DNA from: Spongilla lacustris | Taxonomy: Eukaryota > Porifera > Demospongiae > Spongillida > Spongillidae | Reading direction: 5' to 3' | DNA: 64,000 bases | Assembly: GCA_949361645.1 (NCBI GenBank) | Contig: OX442417.1 | Coordinates: forward strand, 5,500,819-5,564,818 | Shown here: positions 47,651-58,504 of the stretch, piece by piece | Layout of the letters: every line of letters starts with the position of its first letter | Numbering within the stretch: position 1 is the stretch's first letter | The notes under the pieces: model-generated | What the model saw: the letters and a program-made list of their open reading frames with translations, nothing else | The model's database searches: none | What the model was told of the DNA's origin: nothing | Program-made: the position numbers and the translations under genes

Positions 47651-48999
47651 ATGACCACCTTAACGACTCAGTCTCACCTTTATGGGTATCTTTCCCTTAC
47701 ATATATGGGCTCCCCACTCCACTCCCAACTAACACTCACAGTTCTTGCTTTATGCCATATTTATGAGTAACTGGGTATTGGGTGTAGAACAGGCAAGATA
47801 CAATTTAATGTCTACATACATGTATGTACTTTGCTTCATAGCTGGTTTCACTTTCCTGCTCTATATGTATGCTAACACACTGTGTTTTGGGAAAGTTCTT
47901 CTGAAAATTATAAGGCTAGAATACCATGCGTGGTATGGCAGGTCACATGTTTAATATCCGGTTATGGTTTACACGGTGGGCTACCCCCACAACTCTAGAA
48001 ATGCATATAACCTCCCAACCCAAAATAACTGCACATTCTAAAAAATTTTGGACAGCCATGACATCTCTACACACATGGCGTAGCCACACCCTTGCGTATC
48101 CTAGTGAGCAATTATTGCGTTCTACGTCACGCCGCGTCACGAAATGAGGAATGCATCGAAATTGGGTCAAATTGGCTTGCAAACTAGCCAACAACACCCA
48201 CACGAACATGGCAGAAGATAAGTCCGTGAGACAAAACAATCTATTGCTGAACGATCACAAAACAATCTATTGCTGAACGATCACACCGTTTTAGTTTGTT
48301 GACAAGCATCCATTATTACCCGTAGCAGAGATTCTTGTCATATTCGGTGGTAAAACAGCAAATACATTCCATCCGCACACATGGTGGTTGAAGGCAATTT
48401 AGAAATGGTTGTAGCTGAGGGGTGACAGCCCTGGGCTGATAGAAATGTATCTCCGAGTGGTAGTTGAGTTCGTTAGTGGACGAAATGTATTTGCTGTTTT
48501 ACCACCGGATTTAACAAGAATCTCTGCTACGGGTTATAATGGACAAACTAAAATGGTGTGATCAATAGTCTGTTTTGTCTTAGTCTCGTACCCAGACCCT
48601 GATTCCCACAGCGCGGATGGATTACATCAACTGCTGTACTCCCGCGATTACATAACATTATTATTCCAACGTCGGGAGGAATGCAGTGACGTATTCAGTT
48701 CAGCGTTAGCACGAATGCAATTAGTTAGTTGAACAAAATTAATTAACGCAACTGACAGAGGAGAAAGGACCAAACGTTTCCAAACAACGCTTCGCTCGTT
48801 GTCCTTCCTCCACCGCGCATCAAATGCCCAAGGCAGAAACGGCTTAACAAAGTGACTCCCATGCCATTTGCAAGACATACGAAGACATCCCGATCCAGTA
48901 GTACGTCTACGATGATTGGGAAGTGTTTGTCGTATGTGTAAAACAACCCTTAAGTTCACCCGCTCACTTGATCGTTCGCCGTACATCCTCCATCACCAT

Positions 49000-49818
49000 T
49001 AGTTGGGCGTAGCCCGACCTTCGCGTATTGGCGGAAGGTCGGGTACCAAACCTGCACAGTTTTTGTACAAGCTGCAACGATGCGGGCAATTATCACCTAA
49101 TCAACACACACAAGATTTTATTCATTCAATGTACAGAGATAACAGTAGTGCAGTGTGTGATGAGGCGGTCATGGAACTAGGCTACTCTTCAATGAAGCCT
49201 GAACAGGTCGAAGTAGCTGTGGCTCTAATTGAAGGCAGGGACTGTCAATAACCTCACCAGAGACATAGGTTGTTTTTAGGCCTTTAATGGAATAGGTAGA
49301 AACCTGTTTTTAAATGTAAACAATGAATAAATGTTTTATACATAAAGTATACATTTCCTGATCTTACCTGGCCTTTCATGATGGCCACTAGAGGGGAAAC
49401 TACAACGACAATGGAATAGCCCCGCTCTTTCTTCTGACATTTATCAAACGCCACTGGCAAGCAAGCATAACAGAGGCTTTTACCAAAACCCGTGGGTAGA
49501 ATAGCAAATACGTCCCTGCCTTCAATTAGGGCCACAGCTACTTCGACCTGTTCAGGCTTCATTGAAGAGTAGCCTAGTATGGTGGCCGCCTTGATCACAC
49601 ACTGCACTACTGTTACATGTATCAGCTTGCAACTCTCTTGCAACAGCTGTACATAGAATGAATAGACACTTGTGTGTATGTTGATTAGGTGATAATTGCC
49701 CGCATCGAAATGCTGCATTCTGATTGGACTGCAATCCCCGTTGCAGCTTGTACAAAAACTGTGCGGGTTTGGTACCCGACCTTCCGCCAAAACGCGATGG
49801 TCGGGCTACGCCCAACTA
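49000..49818. mobile_element. TAGTTGGG-family foldback carrying RecQ-like helicase fragment
   Basis: Ends TAGTTGGGCGTAGCCCGACC and its inverse, with a 9-bp duplication CATCACCAT on each side (48991-48999, 49819-49827). Arms are ~245 bp. The insertion splits the TAGTCTCG element, whose intact sequence at this point is seen at 55870-55900. Ends and target-site length resemble Mutator-like elements; no transposase is present. Confidence 0.85.
49284..49700 (-). pseudogene. RecQ-like DNA helicase N-terminal fragment
   Basis: Minus-strand ORF reads GYSSMKPEQVEVAVALIEGR (RecQ motif 0 region), then DVFAILPTGFGKSLCYACLP (Walker A, GxGKS) and SIVVVVSPLVAIMKGQV (motif Ia). It stops after motif Ia; DEAH, motifs III-VI, RQC and HRDC are absent. 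The motif-0 part is also present in the opposite arm on the plus strand (49140-49245). It is a captured or remnant piece inside a transposable element, not a host gene. Confidence 0.8.
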
Positions 49819-50243
49819 CATCACCATCACAATTACGAATAACTCCCTACAATAACTAAGGTATGCAATTACTCCATACCTCGATTGGTTCACCATGCAG
49901 ACCCTCTTTCCACGTAGCGGTGATGTAATCCATCGCAGCCGTGGGAATCAGGGTCTGGGTACGAGACTAGTTTTGGACTTATCTTCTGCCATGTTCGCGT
50001 GGGTGTTGTTTGCTAATTTGCAAGCCAATTTGACCCAATTTCGATGCATTCCTCATTACGTGACGCGGCGTGACGTAAACGCAATAATTGCTCATTAGAA
50101 CCATATGTATAGGCATTTGGCAGACCCTATGTGGATACGCAAGGGTGTGGTTTGATTATAAGCCATTGCCTCTCTACTCACCTTCTCCAAGTTTACGCGT
50201 AGCAATGTTTACTGAATACATATGCACGGTACATGTACATGCA

Positions 50244-50318
50244 CAGGGCCGGTGAGAGCCATAGTGAGGCCCGGGGTAACATATCATTTGAGGGCCCATA
50301 GGCCCTGAAAATATGAGC

Positions 50319-50351
<33 letters not shown>

Positions 50352-50425
50352 CCCCCTTGAGATTGGCCCGCCGGGCCCCCTATTATACCTTGGGCCCGGG
50401 GTGTGTACCCCTCTCACCGGCCCTG
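50244..50425. mobile_element. hAT-type palindromic MITE with poly-G loop
   Basis: Ends CAGGGCCGGTGAGAG and CTCTCACCGGCCCTG, flanked by identical 8-bp TACATGCA (50236-50243 and 50426-50433), as expected for hAT insertion. The loop is a ~28-nt G run (50320-50347). No ORF. Confidence 0.85.
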
Positions 50426-50885
50426 TACATGCACGCACACACACACACACACACACACATACACATACACTAATGTGCATGCATATGTATGAGTGATGAG
50501 TATGCTGTGTGCACGTGAGGCACACAGAGCGAAGTCATTCACTCAACTACAATACGGTTTGATTATAAGCCATTGCCCCTCTACTCACCTTCTCCAGGTT
50601 TTGCCACCTCTGCCCCTGCCGCGTCCTCGCCGTCCTCTAGTGGGTAATAAGCGGCATAACCTTGCGCACTAATTAGAGTGTCGCTTCCAAAACCACCTTC
50701 TATTAGCAATGTCTATCCGGTCGGTCATCTATCTCATATAATCTAAATCGATAACCTACGACATTCTCAACGAGCGGTGCGGATGCCGATCTACTATATA
50801 GTTCCAGGGTTGGCGGAACGTAAAATTGGGACCCCCGTCCCCTATTTTCTGGAAATCTGGGGACCTCGTCCCCCAACTTGGAAAC

Positions 50886-50894
50886 CCCCCCCCC

Positions 50895-50929
<35 letters not shown>
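50886..50929. repeat. Poly-C tract
   Basis: C run of more than 40 nt with one A. Neighbouring sequence (CAGGGTTGGCGGAACG at 50806) looks like a hAT-type terminus, but no partner end was found. Confidence 0.7.
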
Positions 50930-51099
50930 TTCGTCCCAGCGTATGGACCAAGCAGATATGTCTTATCAAGACTGTGTGGCATTTGCTTGCATGTACTTGG
51001 ATGATGCCCATGGCCAGGTATTGTCATGTGACCACCTCATCACACATGTCACTGTCATGTGACCACCTTGTCACACATGTCTGTCATGTGACTACTGAT

Positions 51100-52660
51100 A
51101 ATCCCATTGCGTGAAATAAGGGACCCCATGAATGCGTAGGGCAAATACGTATAACCGAGTTGAATGACCTGATACTCATACCATCCTTGTGACTGTGCCG
51201 AACACATGTACATGATATTTCAACAGCGAAATGAATATTTGTTAACTATAGCCGGTTGGGTCATGGAACTTTAAAGTGTCTAGTATGAATGTACTAATAT
51301 AATCCCAATTCAAACAAATCAGTTTTACACATGCATGTACACTATATATACACAATGAAAAATAAGACATGACATGTACATTTAAATGATTTAATTATAC
51401 ATCGCACTGAAAACGTATTCTATAATTGCATTCACATGTATGCAGTTTTGCAGAAGCATTGGGGGAGGGGGTGGGAGGGTACTGAACGGTCACTGACATC
51501 TGAGATCGTATTTCCCCTTTGTCTTGTTCTGAAACAACAGTAATCACGGACTTCAGTCTACTACTAAAATTCATACTTGGAATTGGAGTTATAATAATAA
51601 TAAGTGCTTTCTCATTAGAAGCATTGGAAGCCCCGGGCGATTTTTTTTTACTTTTGCGTTCATTTAGCATAAAATTAAACACGTGTAATATTGATAACTA
51701 GCAAGCGCTCATAGCGAATAGGAAACTCTTAATTCCTACTGCTCAGGAATTAAAGCCATGCATTGTGACCGTATGCTGCATGGTCTAAACGAGTGGAATA
51801 AAACGACACACACGTTTCTATACCTACCAGGGCTGCCAAAGGCCAGTCGCCTGTCAGGCAGGCGTCACGTAAAATTGGGGACCCACCACAGGAATAAAGC
51901 TTTTGCTTCAAAAAATTTGCCGAGTCTCGTTCGTACGATTACGTAAAGCCAACTTGTCTGCTTTTGTGGCCAGGAAGAAGGAATACTTCATGGCTAGAAA
52001 GGAACTTCTTACAAGACAAACTGAAGCCATGTTAAGGAAGTAAATTGCAAACTCAGCGTAGTTAAGGACAGCTAGGGTCCAATTATTTTTACTATTAATT
52101 CATACGGCAAGATGTACGTTTTTTTTTAAACAATTTACTGCTCTCTTTGTATTTGTTTTCTCGCTTCTAATTACGCGTGTGTATATTAACAAGTAGTGGG
52201 ATTTCAAGACTCATACCTCGATGCGTACCGGTGATCCTGTTACCAAAGTTCTGACTGATCGTGATGTGTAGTTAGCGGTATTTGAATCCCGCGTAAACAC
52301 AGCGTGTGCAATTCGGTATATAAACCCATATAAAACTTTAACAATAAGGTTGAATCAAAAACATATCGGTATGACATCACATGCTAGTATTTTTTACATA
52401 CAGACCAGAATACAAATGCTACCATTTACTCTATGAGTAAAGTGTGGTTTTGCACGAGTTGGATTAGTTTGGAGTAGTGAGAAGGAATTCAAGAGTACAT
52501 TTCAAGCACCACTCAAACTGGAAGACAACTGATTTCAGAGGAAGTCAGGCGGGAGGACGTGCAGTAGCTATGAGACCCATGTGAAAGCAATGAGGAGAAA
52601 GTGGAGGCATCCCCAATCTGGAAAAAGGGAATATGAGATTACATTTGCAGTAAATGCTTG
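51100..52660. other. No gene recognised
   Basis: AT-rich sequence without spliceable conserved coding segments, arrays or elements that I can identify. ORFs are short and unlike known domains. Confidence 0.4.
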
Positions 52661-52679
52661 GAATACACACCTCTATGCA

Positions 52680-53455
52680 CAAACAATCTTGACGGTTCTC
52701 CTGTGCACACACAACGCACACCTCTGTGCACAAACAAGACACTTTTCCTGTGCACACACAACGCACACCTCTGTGCACAAACAAGACACTTCTCCTGTGC
52801 ACACACAACGCACACCTCTGTGCACAAACAAGACACGCACACATAACACACACCTCTGTGCAAAAACAAGACACTTCTCCTATGCACACACAACACACAC
52901 CTCTGTGCACAAACAAGACACTTCTCCTATGCACACACAACGCACACCTCTGTGCACAAACAAGACACTTCTCCTGTGCACACACAACACACACCTCTGT
53001 GCACAAACAAGACAGTTCTCCTATGCACACACAACACACACCTCTGTGCAAAAACAAGACACTTCTCCTATGCCCACACAACGCTCACCTGTGCACAAAC
53101 AAGACAGTTCTCCTATGCACACACAACGCACACCTCTGTGCAAAAACAAGACACTTCTCCTATGCACACATAACGCACACCTCTGTGCAAAAACAAGACA
53201 CTTCTCCTATGCACACATAACGCACACCTCTGTGCAAAAACAAGACACTTCTCCTGTGCACACATAACACACACCTCTGTGCACAAACAAGACACGTCTC
53301 CTATGCACACACGCACACCTCTGTGCAAAAACACGACACGTCTCCTATGCACACAAAACTCACACCTCTGTGTAAAAACAAGACACTTCTCCTGTGCACA
53401 CACAACGCGCACCTCTGTGCACAAATCACACACGACATTTCCCTGCACACATAAA
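52680..53455. repeat. 47-bp minisatellite, ~16 copies
   Basis: Unit CACACCTCTGTGCACAAACA + AGACACTTCTCCTGTGCACACACAACG with frequent variants (CAAAAACA, CTATGC, one 23-bp deletion at ~52835). Near-palindromic TGTGCACA occurs in each unit. Long ORFs in all frames are artefacts. Confidence 0.92.
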
Positions 53456-54080
53456 AGCATCTAGATAATGTGGCACATGATATTTATAACAAAGGACAAA
53501 TTAGCATACAACAATGTGTATCACTGTATGAACAACTTAAATATTACGAGCGCTATAGCTGAATGGATAGGTATCTTGATACACATCAAAGCCCATACTT
53601 GCTATATACACTCTTATATATAGCCACTACAGTACAGATCAGTATACATCGATCATACATGCACGCTATCACCCTGCCTACATTTAATACCACATTTTTT
53701 TGGCTGCTACTAGGTTTTTAGCATAGATAGTACATGTATAACAAACCGTAACGACAAGAGTAGGAATGATGCGCGCTAGTTAGAAATACATGTACCGGTA
53801 GAGGGAACAATACTTCTCAAATTGCTGTGTCACAAATATGGGAACTTGCCAACTGCCAAGTACTATAACCCAAAGTTAACACTCTATATATTATCTCTGA
53901 CACGGCTAATCTTTCACAAGTTAGGCTGATATAGCCAGCCAGGCGCTATGATCCAATAATGTTCGACCCAATCGCTCAATGTTACATCAATGTTTCAGAG
54001 GCGATCAAACAACACTGTCGTAATAGCGTGAAAGTTCTGGACTTACCCGATTCCTACTGTGACAAACGAGCCACTAGCAC
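53456..54080. other. No gene recognised
   Basis: AT-rich. At 53552 GAGCGCTATAGCTGAATGGATAG resembles a tRNA A-box region, but no B box or cloverleaf follows. Confidence 0.4.
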
Positions 54081-54640
54081 TATTACAGACCCTTTTCCAT
54101 TGTGGGCGTATAAACAAATAACGTCATCGTATAAACAGAAAACGTCATAAACAGGGGCGTACAAACACATAAACGTCACGTGCGCGGAGGTCGTGCGGTG
54201 GTACAATGCGGTATGTGCGGTTTTGCTGTCGTACATCGTGCAACCCCCGGAAATGCTGGCTTACGTAGTGCCACTTTGCGGTGGTGCGATGTGCAAAGTC
54301 CACATTTGCGGTCGTGCAAAGTCCAATTTTGCGTTCGTGCAAAGGCCAACTTTGCGTTCGTGCAGATTTGCGTTCGTACAACAATTTGGGTCTGGGTACA
54401 CACTGCAAATTTGGGTCTGGGTACGGACTTGTAATTTGAGTCTGGGTACGGACTTTTAAATTGAGTCGGGGGACATGAATTGGCTGAATGGCAGGGCGTA
54501 TGCTGCGTCGTGGTGATCCTGAAGTGGACAGTACGTCGCGTCGCTAACCTGTGTTCTCCTCTTTCTACCTCCTTCCAAATCAGCGGAGGGAGGGAGGGAG
54601 GGTCATAACGTTCATTGCGTTTATGTTCCGAACCAAACTG

Positions 54641-54902
54641 CAGGGCTGATAGTGAGATATTGGAGGCAGCACAAGACAACTGCTGTAGTACTTGCCTACC
54701 TGAGGATGGTCCACCACGTTGCGGTCGGGTACGTATAAAATGAAGCCCGCTGAGGTTTGTGCCGTATCTTTATTCTCAAAGCCGCAAACGTGCACACGCG
54801 TACAGGCAAACGTGGCTTAAGAGAAGAATGGCTTTACTCGGACTGAGAAGGCGCTCGAATCTTAATGCCCCCCTCGCACTAGTTCATGCAGCTATTCAGG
54901 TA
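54641..54902 (+). pseudogene. Captured coding fragment of unknown family (AGLIVRYWRQ...LGLRRR)
   Basis: At the centre of the foldback, plus strand reads AGLIVRYWRQHKTTAVVLAY then LRMVHHVAVGY; after a break it reads MALLGLRRRSNLNAPLALVH ending AAIQ before GTACGG. A homologous peptide occurs in the unrelated inverted pair at 59.2-60.6 kb (AGLIVRYWRQQKSDQV...LGLRRRRIAETPLQLL). The segment starts after CTGCAG, like an acceptor, and ends at a GT, as if an exon had been captured. I do not recognise the family. Confidence 0.5.
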
Positions 54903-55479
54903 CGGTTTACTAGCTAGCTGCCATTGAATTTATATCTCCCTGTGGCCTATAGTATGAAGTAAGGACATCTAATGGAAATCTGGGCTATCGTTCTATGTGG
55001 CGGCTGATTCAGGACAAGTACGGTTTGCAGGTCAAAAGGTATGGAGTTGTGTAAAGGTCGTTGTATTGATGACCAGTGCTGCAGTTTGGTTCGGAACATA
55101 AACGCAATGAACGTTAAGACCCTCCCTCCCTCCCTCCCTCCGCTGATTTGGAAGGAGGTAGGAAGAGGAAAACACAGGTTAGCGACGCGACGTACTGTCC
55201 ACTTCAGGATCACCACGACGCAGCATACGCCCTGCTATTCAGCCAATTCCTGTCCCCCGACTCAAATTAAAAGTCCGTACCCAGACTCAAATTACAAGTC
55301 CGTACCCAGACCCAAATTTGCAGCGTGTACCCAGACCCAAATTGTTGTACGAACGCAAATCTGCACGAACGCAAAGTTGGACCTTTGCACGAACGCAAAA
55401 TTGGACTTTGCACGACCGCAAATGTGGACTTTGCACATCGCACCACCGCAAAGTGGCACCATGTAAGCCAGCATTTCCG

Positions 55480-56732
55480 TAGTCTCGTACCCAGACCCTG
55501 ATTCCCAGAGCTGCGGATGGATTACATCACCGCTACGTGAAAGAGGGTCTGGTCCCGCGATTACATAACAATATTATTCTAACGTCGATGCAGTGACGTA
55601 TTATGAATATTAATTGAATAATTAATTAACGCAACTGACAGAGGAGAAAGGACAAACGTTTCCAAACAACGCTTCGCTCGTTGTCCTTTCTCCCACCGCG
55701 CATCAAATGCCCAAGGCAGAAACGGCTTAACAAAGTGACTCCCATGCCAGTTGCAAGACATACGAAGACATCCCGATCCAGTAGTACGTCTACAATGATT
55801 GGGAAGTGTTTGTCGTATGTGTAAAACAACCCTTACGTTCACCCGGCGACACCCGCTCACTTGATCGTTCGCCGTACATCCTCCAACACCATCGCAATTA
55901 CCAATAACTCCCGATAATAACTTAGTCTCGTACCCAGACCCTGATTCCCACAGCTGCGGATGGATTACATCACCGCTACGTGGAAAGAGGGTCTGGTGAA
56001 CTGCTGTACTCAATTCTGTCCACGGTCACCAGAATGTTGGGGAACCAATCAGATTCGAGGTATGGAGTAATTGCATACCTTAGTTATTATTGGTAATTGC
56101 GATGGTGTTGGAGGATGTACGGCGAACGATCGAGTGAGCGGGTGAACGTAAGGGTTGTTTTACACATAAGACAAACACTTCCCAATCATCGTGACGTAGA
56201 CGTACTACTGGATCGGGATGTCTTCGTATGTCTTGCAACTGGCATGGGAGTCACTTTGTTAAGCCGTTTCTGCCTTGGGCATTTGATGCGCGGTGGGAGG
56301 AAGGACAACGAGCGAAGCGTTGTTTGGAAGCGTTTTGTCCTTTCTCCTCTGTCAGTTGCGTTAATTAATTATTCAATTAACTAATTGCCTTCGTGTTGAC
56401 GCTAAACATATTCATAAAACGTCACTGCATTCCTCCCGACGTTAGAATAATAATGTTATGTAATCGCGGGACAAAATTGAGTACAGCAGTTCACCAGACC
56501 CTCTTTCCACGTAGCGGTGATGTAATCCATCCGCAGCTGTGGGAATTAGGGTCTGGGTACGAGACTAATAACTAAGGTATGCAATTACTCCATACCTCGA
56601 ATCTGATTGGTTCCCCAACATTTTGGTGACCGTGGACAGAATTGAGTACAGCAGTTCACCAGACCCTCTTTCCACGTAGCGGTGATGTAATCCATCCGCA
56701 GCTGTGGGAATCAGGGTCTGGGTACGAGACTA
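55480..56732. mobile_element. Composite TAGTCTCG foldback with 9-bp target duplication
   Basis: Starts TAGTCTCGTACCC, ends GGGTACGAGACTA, and is flanked by GCATTTCCG at 55471-55479 and 56733-56741. Inside are two head-to-head copies of the element (55480-55922 and 55923-56570) plus an extra terminal segment (56575-56732). It interrupts the arm of the larger foldback, so the whole composite inserted as one unit. Confidence 0.85.
56165..56384 (+). pseudogene. Decayed RecQ-like helicase fragment in TAGTCTCG element
   Basis: DRDVFVCLATGMGVTLLSRF then ERSVVWKRFVLSPLSVALI aligns with the Walker A and motif Ia block of the RecQ-like piece at 49.3-49.6 kb (GRDVFAILPTGFGKS...VVVVSPLVAIM). The GKS lysine and serine are lost (GMGVT). 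A frame-shifted reading (AFDARWEKG) fits the intervening region better, and inverse copies lie at 55626-55829 and 48743-48946. Confidence 0.6.
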
Positions 56733-56822
56733 GCATTTCCGGGGGTTGCACGATGTACGACAGCAAAACCGCACATACCGCATTGTACCACCGCACGGCC
56801 TCCAGGGCCACCGTATCAAACC

Positions 56823-56931
56823 TAGTCTCGTGTTCAGACCCATGGCATCGCAGCTGCGGATGAATACACGCTTGCATAGCGGTAATGTATTCATCCGCAG
56901 CTGCGATGCCATGGGTCTGGGCACGAGACTA
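56823..56931. mobile_element. 109-bp palindromic MITE of the TAGTCTCG family
   Basis: Almost perfect hairpin: TAGTCTCGTGTTCAGACCCA ... TGGGTCTGGGCACGAGACTA, with CATCGCAGCTGCGGATGAAT and its inverse inside. Flanking AAACC/GGTTT extends the palindrome; no 9-bp direct repeat is seen. Confidence 0.8.
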
Positions 56932-57379
56932 GGTTTTGGCCGCGCACGTGATATTCATATGTTTATACGCCCCTGTTTATGACGTTTTCTATTTATACGA
57001 TGACGTTTATTTGTTTATACGCCCACAATGGAAAAGGGTCTGTACCGTACCGTATTTCATTAGTGACGCATCATTTTACGTCACGTTATACGCGCGCCGC
57101 GTTACTAAACTTAGACCCTGTCCTTAACTACGCTGAGAAGGTACTGACATGCCCACAAATTGGCATAATACATCAAAGCTACATACATGGTCAGAGATTG
57201 GTAAAATGTTTTAAAGCTACATACCCACAAATTGGTATAACGTTTCAAAGGTACGTGGTCATGTCGCAAACAAAATACTTGGTTACTATAAATACCTATG
57301 TTGACACAACTCGGCTTGGATGGGTTGGCGAGTTTGAATGCAAGTTCACATAGTAGAGCAAATTGCTAAGCACATGTTC

Positions 57380-57640
57380 CATGCATCACGTCTGGATCCC
57401 TCAGGTCTGGAAGCGACCTGATGGTGTATCAATTGTCCCTTGGAAATGTGGGCAACTTCTGGTGTGGGATGCAACGTGTCCAGATACTAACTGGAGAAGC
57501 CAACTCCTTTGCATATCTCACTCAGAGACTCTCAGTTGCCGTCCAACTTGGCAATGCAGCTTCTGTGTTGAGAACAATGAAGATGGGCAGTCAGGAGGAA
57601 GAGTTTTTTGTATTAATATGTATATTGTGTGAGTGAGTGA
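57380..57640 (+). pseudogene. Retroelement C-terminal relic (RPDGVSxVPW...WDATCPDT)
   Basis: [20 protein letters not shown] then [10 protein letters not shown] at 57400-57500, and in a second frame [19 protein letters not shown] at 57520-57580. RPDG...PW..G..L.WDxT.xDT followed by QRxSxAxQxxNA is familiar from the ends of RT-containing proteins in cnidarian/sponge genomes and looks like a PD-(D/E)XK nuclease core. An internal deletion joins the two motifs. GAGT repeats follow at 57628-57650. Confidence 0.55.
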
Positions 57641-57730
57641 GTGAGTGAGTGTGTTAGGATAAGTATCGTGTTGTTGTTAGCCATATGTGTTAGTCATATG
57701 TGTTAGTCTCAGTCTGTCCATTCTAATGAG

Positions 57731-58500
57731 TTGTTTACTAAAGTACCAGCTTCTTATCAGCGATCAATGGAAGTTGCCAGTGAATCTGGTGCTTCCACTT
57801 GGCTTTCTATGCTACCTATCCAAGAACATGGCTTTACCTTACACAAGGAAGCATTTAGAGATGCTCTTTGTCTGCGCTATGGTTGGCAACCTAACTTACT
57901 TCCTTCGACCTGTGTTTGTGGCAAGACATTTTCTATTGAACATGCCTTAAACTGTCCCTTGGTGGTTATCCATCTATTCGACACAATGAGTTACGGGACA
58001 TCACTGCATCATTGCTTACTGAAGTATGCCATAGTGTTGGAACTGAGCCTTAATTGTCTTCAACCTTTATCCAGTGAGTTTCTGAAGTACAAGACAGCAA
58101 ATGATGCGGTTGATGCTCATGTAGACATTGTTGCAGAGAATTTTTGGTGTCGTAACAGACAGAAGAGCTATCTTGATGTCAAGGTTTTCAATCCTTTTGC
58201 TAAGTCGTATGTGAAGGAAACATTGACCCAATGCTATCGTCATTTAGAACAGGACAAGAAATGTGCCTATGAAGCCAGAGTTCGTGCATGATGTAGAACT
58301 TGGATGTTTCACACCACTAGTTTTTTTCTACGTCTTGTGCATCACTTATTGCAGAAAAGCACGATCAGCCATACAGCTTAACCCTTTTTTGGCTTCGTGC
58401 CAAATTGAGCTTTTCGTTGCTACGTTCTGCAATAATGTGTCTTCGTGGCTCAAGATCATCATACCATCGAGCCGCAAGCATCCCATTGGAATCTGCCATT
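57731..58500 (+). pseudogene. Retroelement C-terminal relic with CCHC finger and nuclease-like core
   Basis: 186-residue open frame (57731-58291): SMEVASESGASTWLSMLPIQ, HKEAFRDALCLRYGW, then CVCGKTFSIEHALNCP (Cys-x-Cys...His-x4-Cys) and DAHVDIVAENFW...SYLDVKVFNPFA. The CCHC followed by D...(D/E)-x-K is the layout of restriction-like endonuclease tails of some non-LTR retroelements. The tail continues in another frame (VELGCFTPLVF) to ~58500 with losses. The RT core is absent. It is the longest non-repeat open frame outside ILF2 and the CDCA7-type gene. Confidence 0.6.
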
Positions 58501-58504
58501 GACC

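Larger units (their letters stand above)
48581..49969. mobile_element. TAGTCTCG-family foldback, copy 2, interrupted
   Basis: Begins TAGTCTCGTACCC and ends CGAGACTA. The left flank GTTTTGTCT and the right flank GTTTTG suggest a 9-bp target duplication, partly deleted on the right. Its minus strand retains FVCLANGMGVTLLSRFC and LVLSPLSVALI, decayed RecQ-like motifs. The interior is split by the 819-bp TAGTTGGG element at 49000. Confidence 0.75.
48080..50151. mobile_element. 2-kb outer foldback enclosing nested elements
   Basis: CCACACCCTTGCGTATCC (48086) pairs with GGATACGCAAGGGTGTGG (50134-50151). Between, the left arm (GAGCAATTATTGCGT ... ATGGCAGAAGATAAGTCC, 48104-48225) is the inverse of 49975-50098. 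A further hairpin (arms ~48283-48385 and ~48478-48570) and the TAGTCTCG element lie inside. Confidence 0.7.
54083..57048. mobile_element. ~3-kb foldback with three levels of nesting
   Basis: Outer arms: CCATTGTGGGCGTATAAACA (54097) pairs with TGTTTATACGCCCACAATGG (57012-57031), with CGTCATAAACAGGGGCG and its inverse inside. Middle arms: 54190-54650 is inverse to 55080-55480 continued at 56742-56815. The right arm is split by the 55480-56732 element, and a 109-bp palindrome sits at 56823-56931. Hence the arms must be read across insertions. Confidence 0.75.

Noticed and set aside
49284..49790. RecQ helicase as a host gene
   Set aside because: It stops after motif Ia, lies between transposon ends with a target duplication, and its start is repeated in the opposite arm.
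52545..53460. Long frames rich in His/Thr or Cys/Val on both strands
   Set aside because: They translate the 47-bp array; no domain and no splice logic.
53552..53600. tRNA-like or SINE start (GCGCTATAGCTGAATGGATAG)
   Set aside because: No B box, no acceptor-stem pairing and no poly-A tail; a similar word at 60711 is shorter still.
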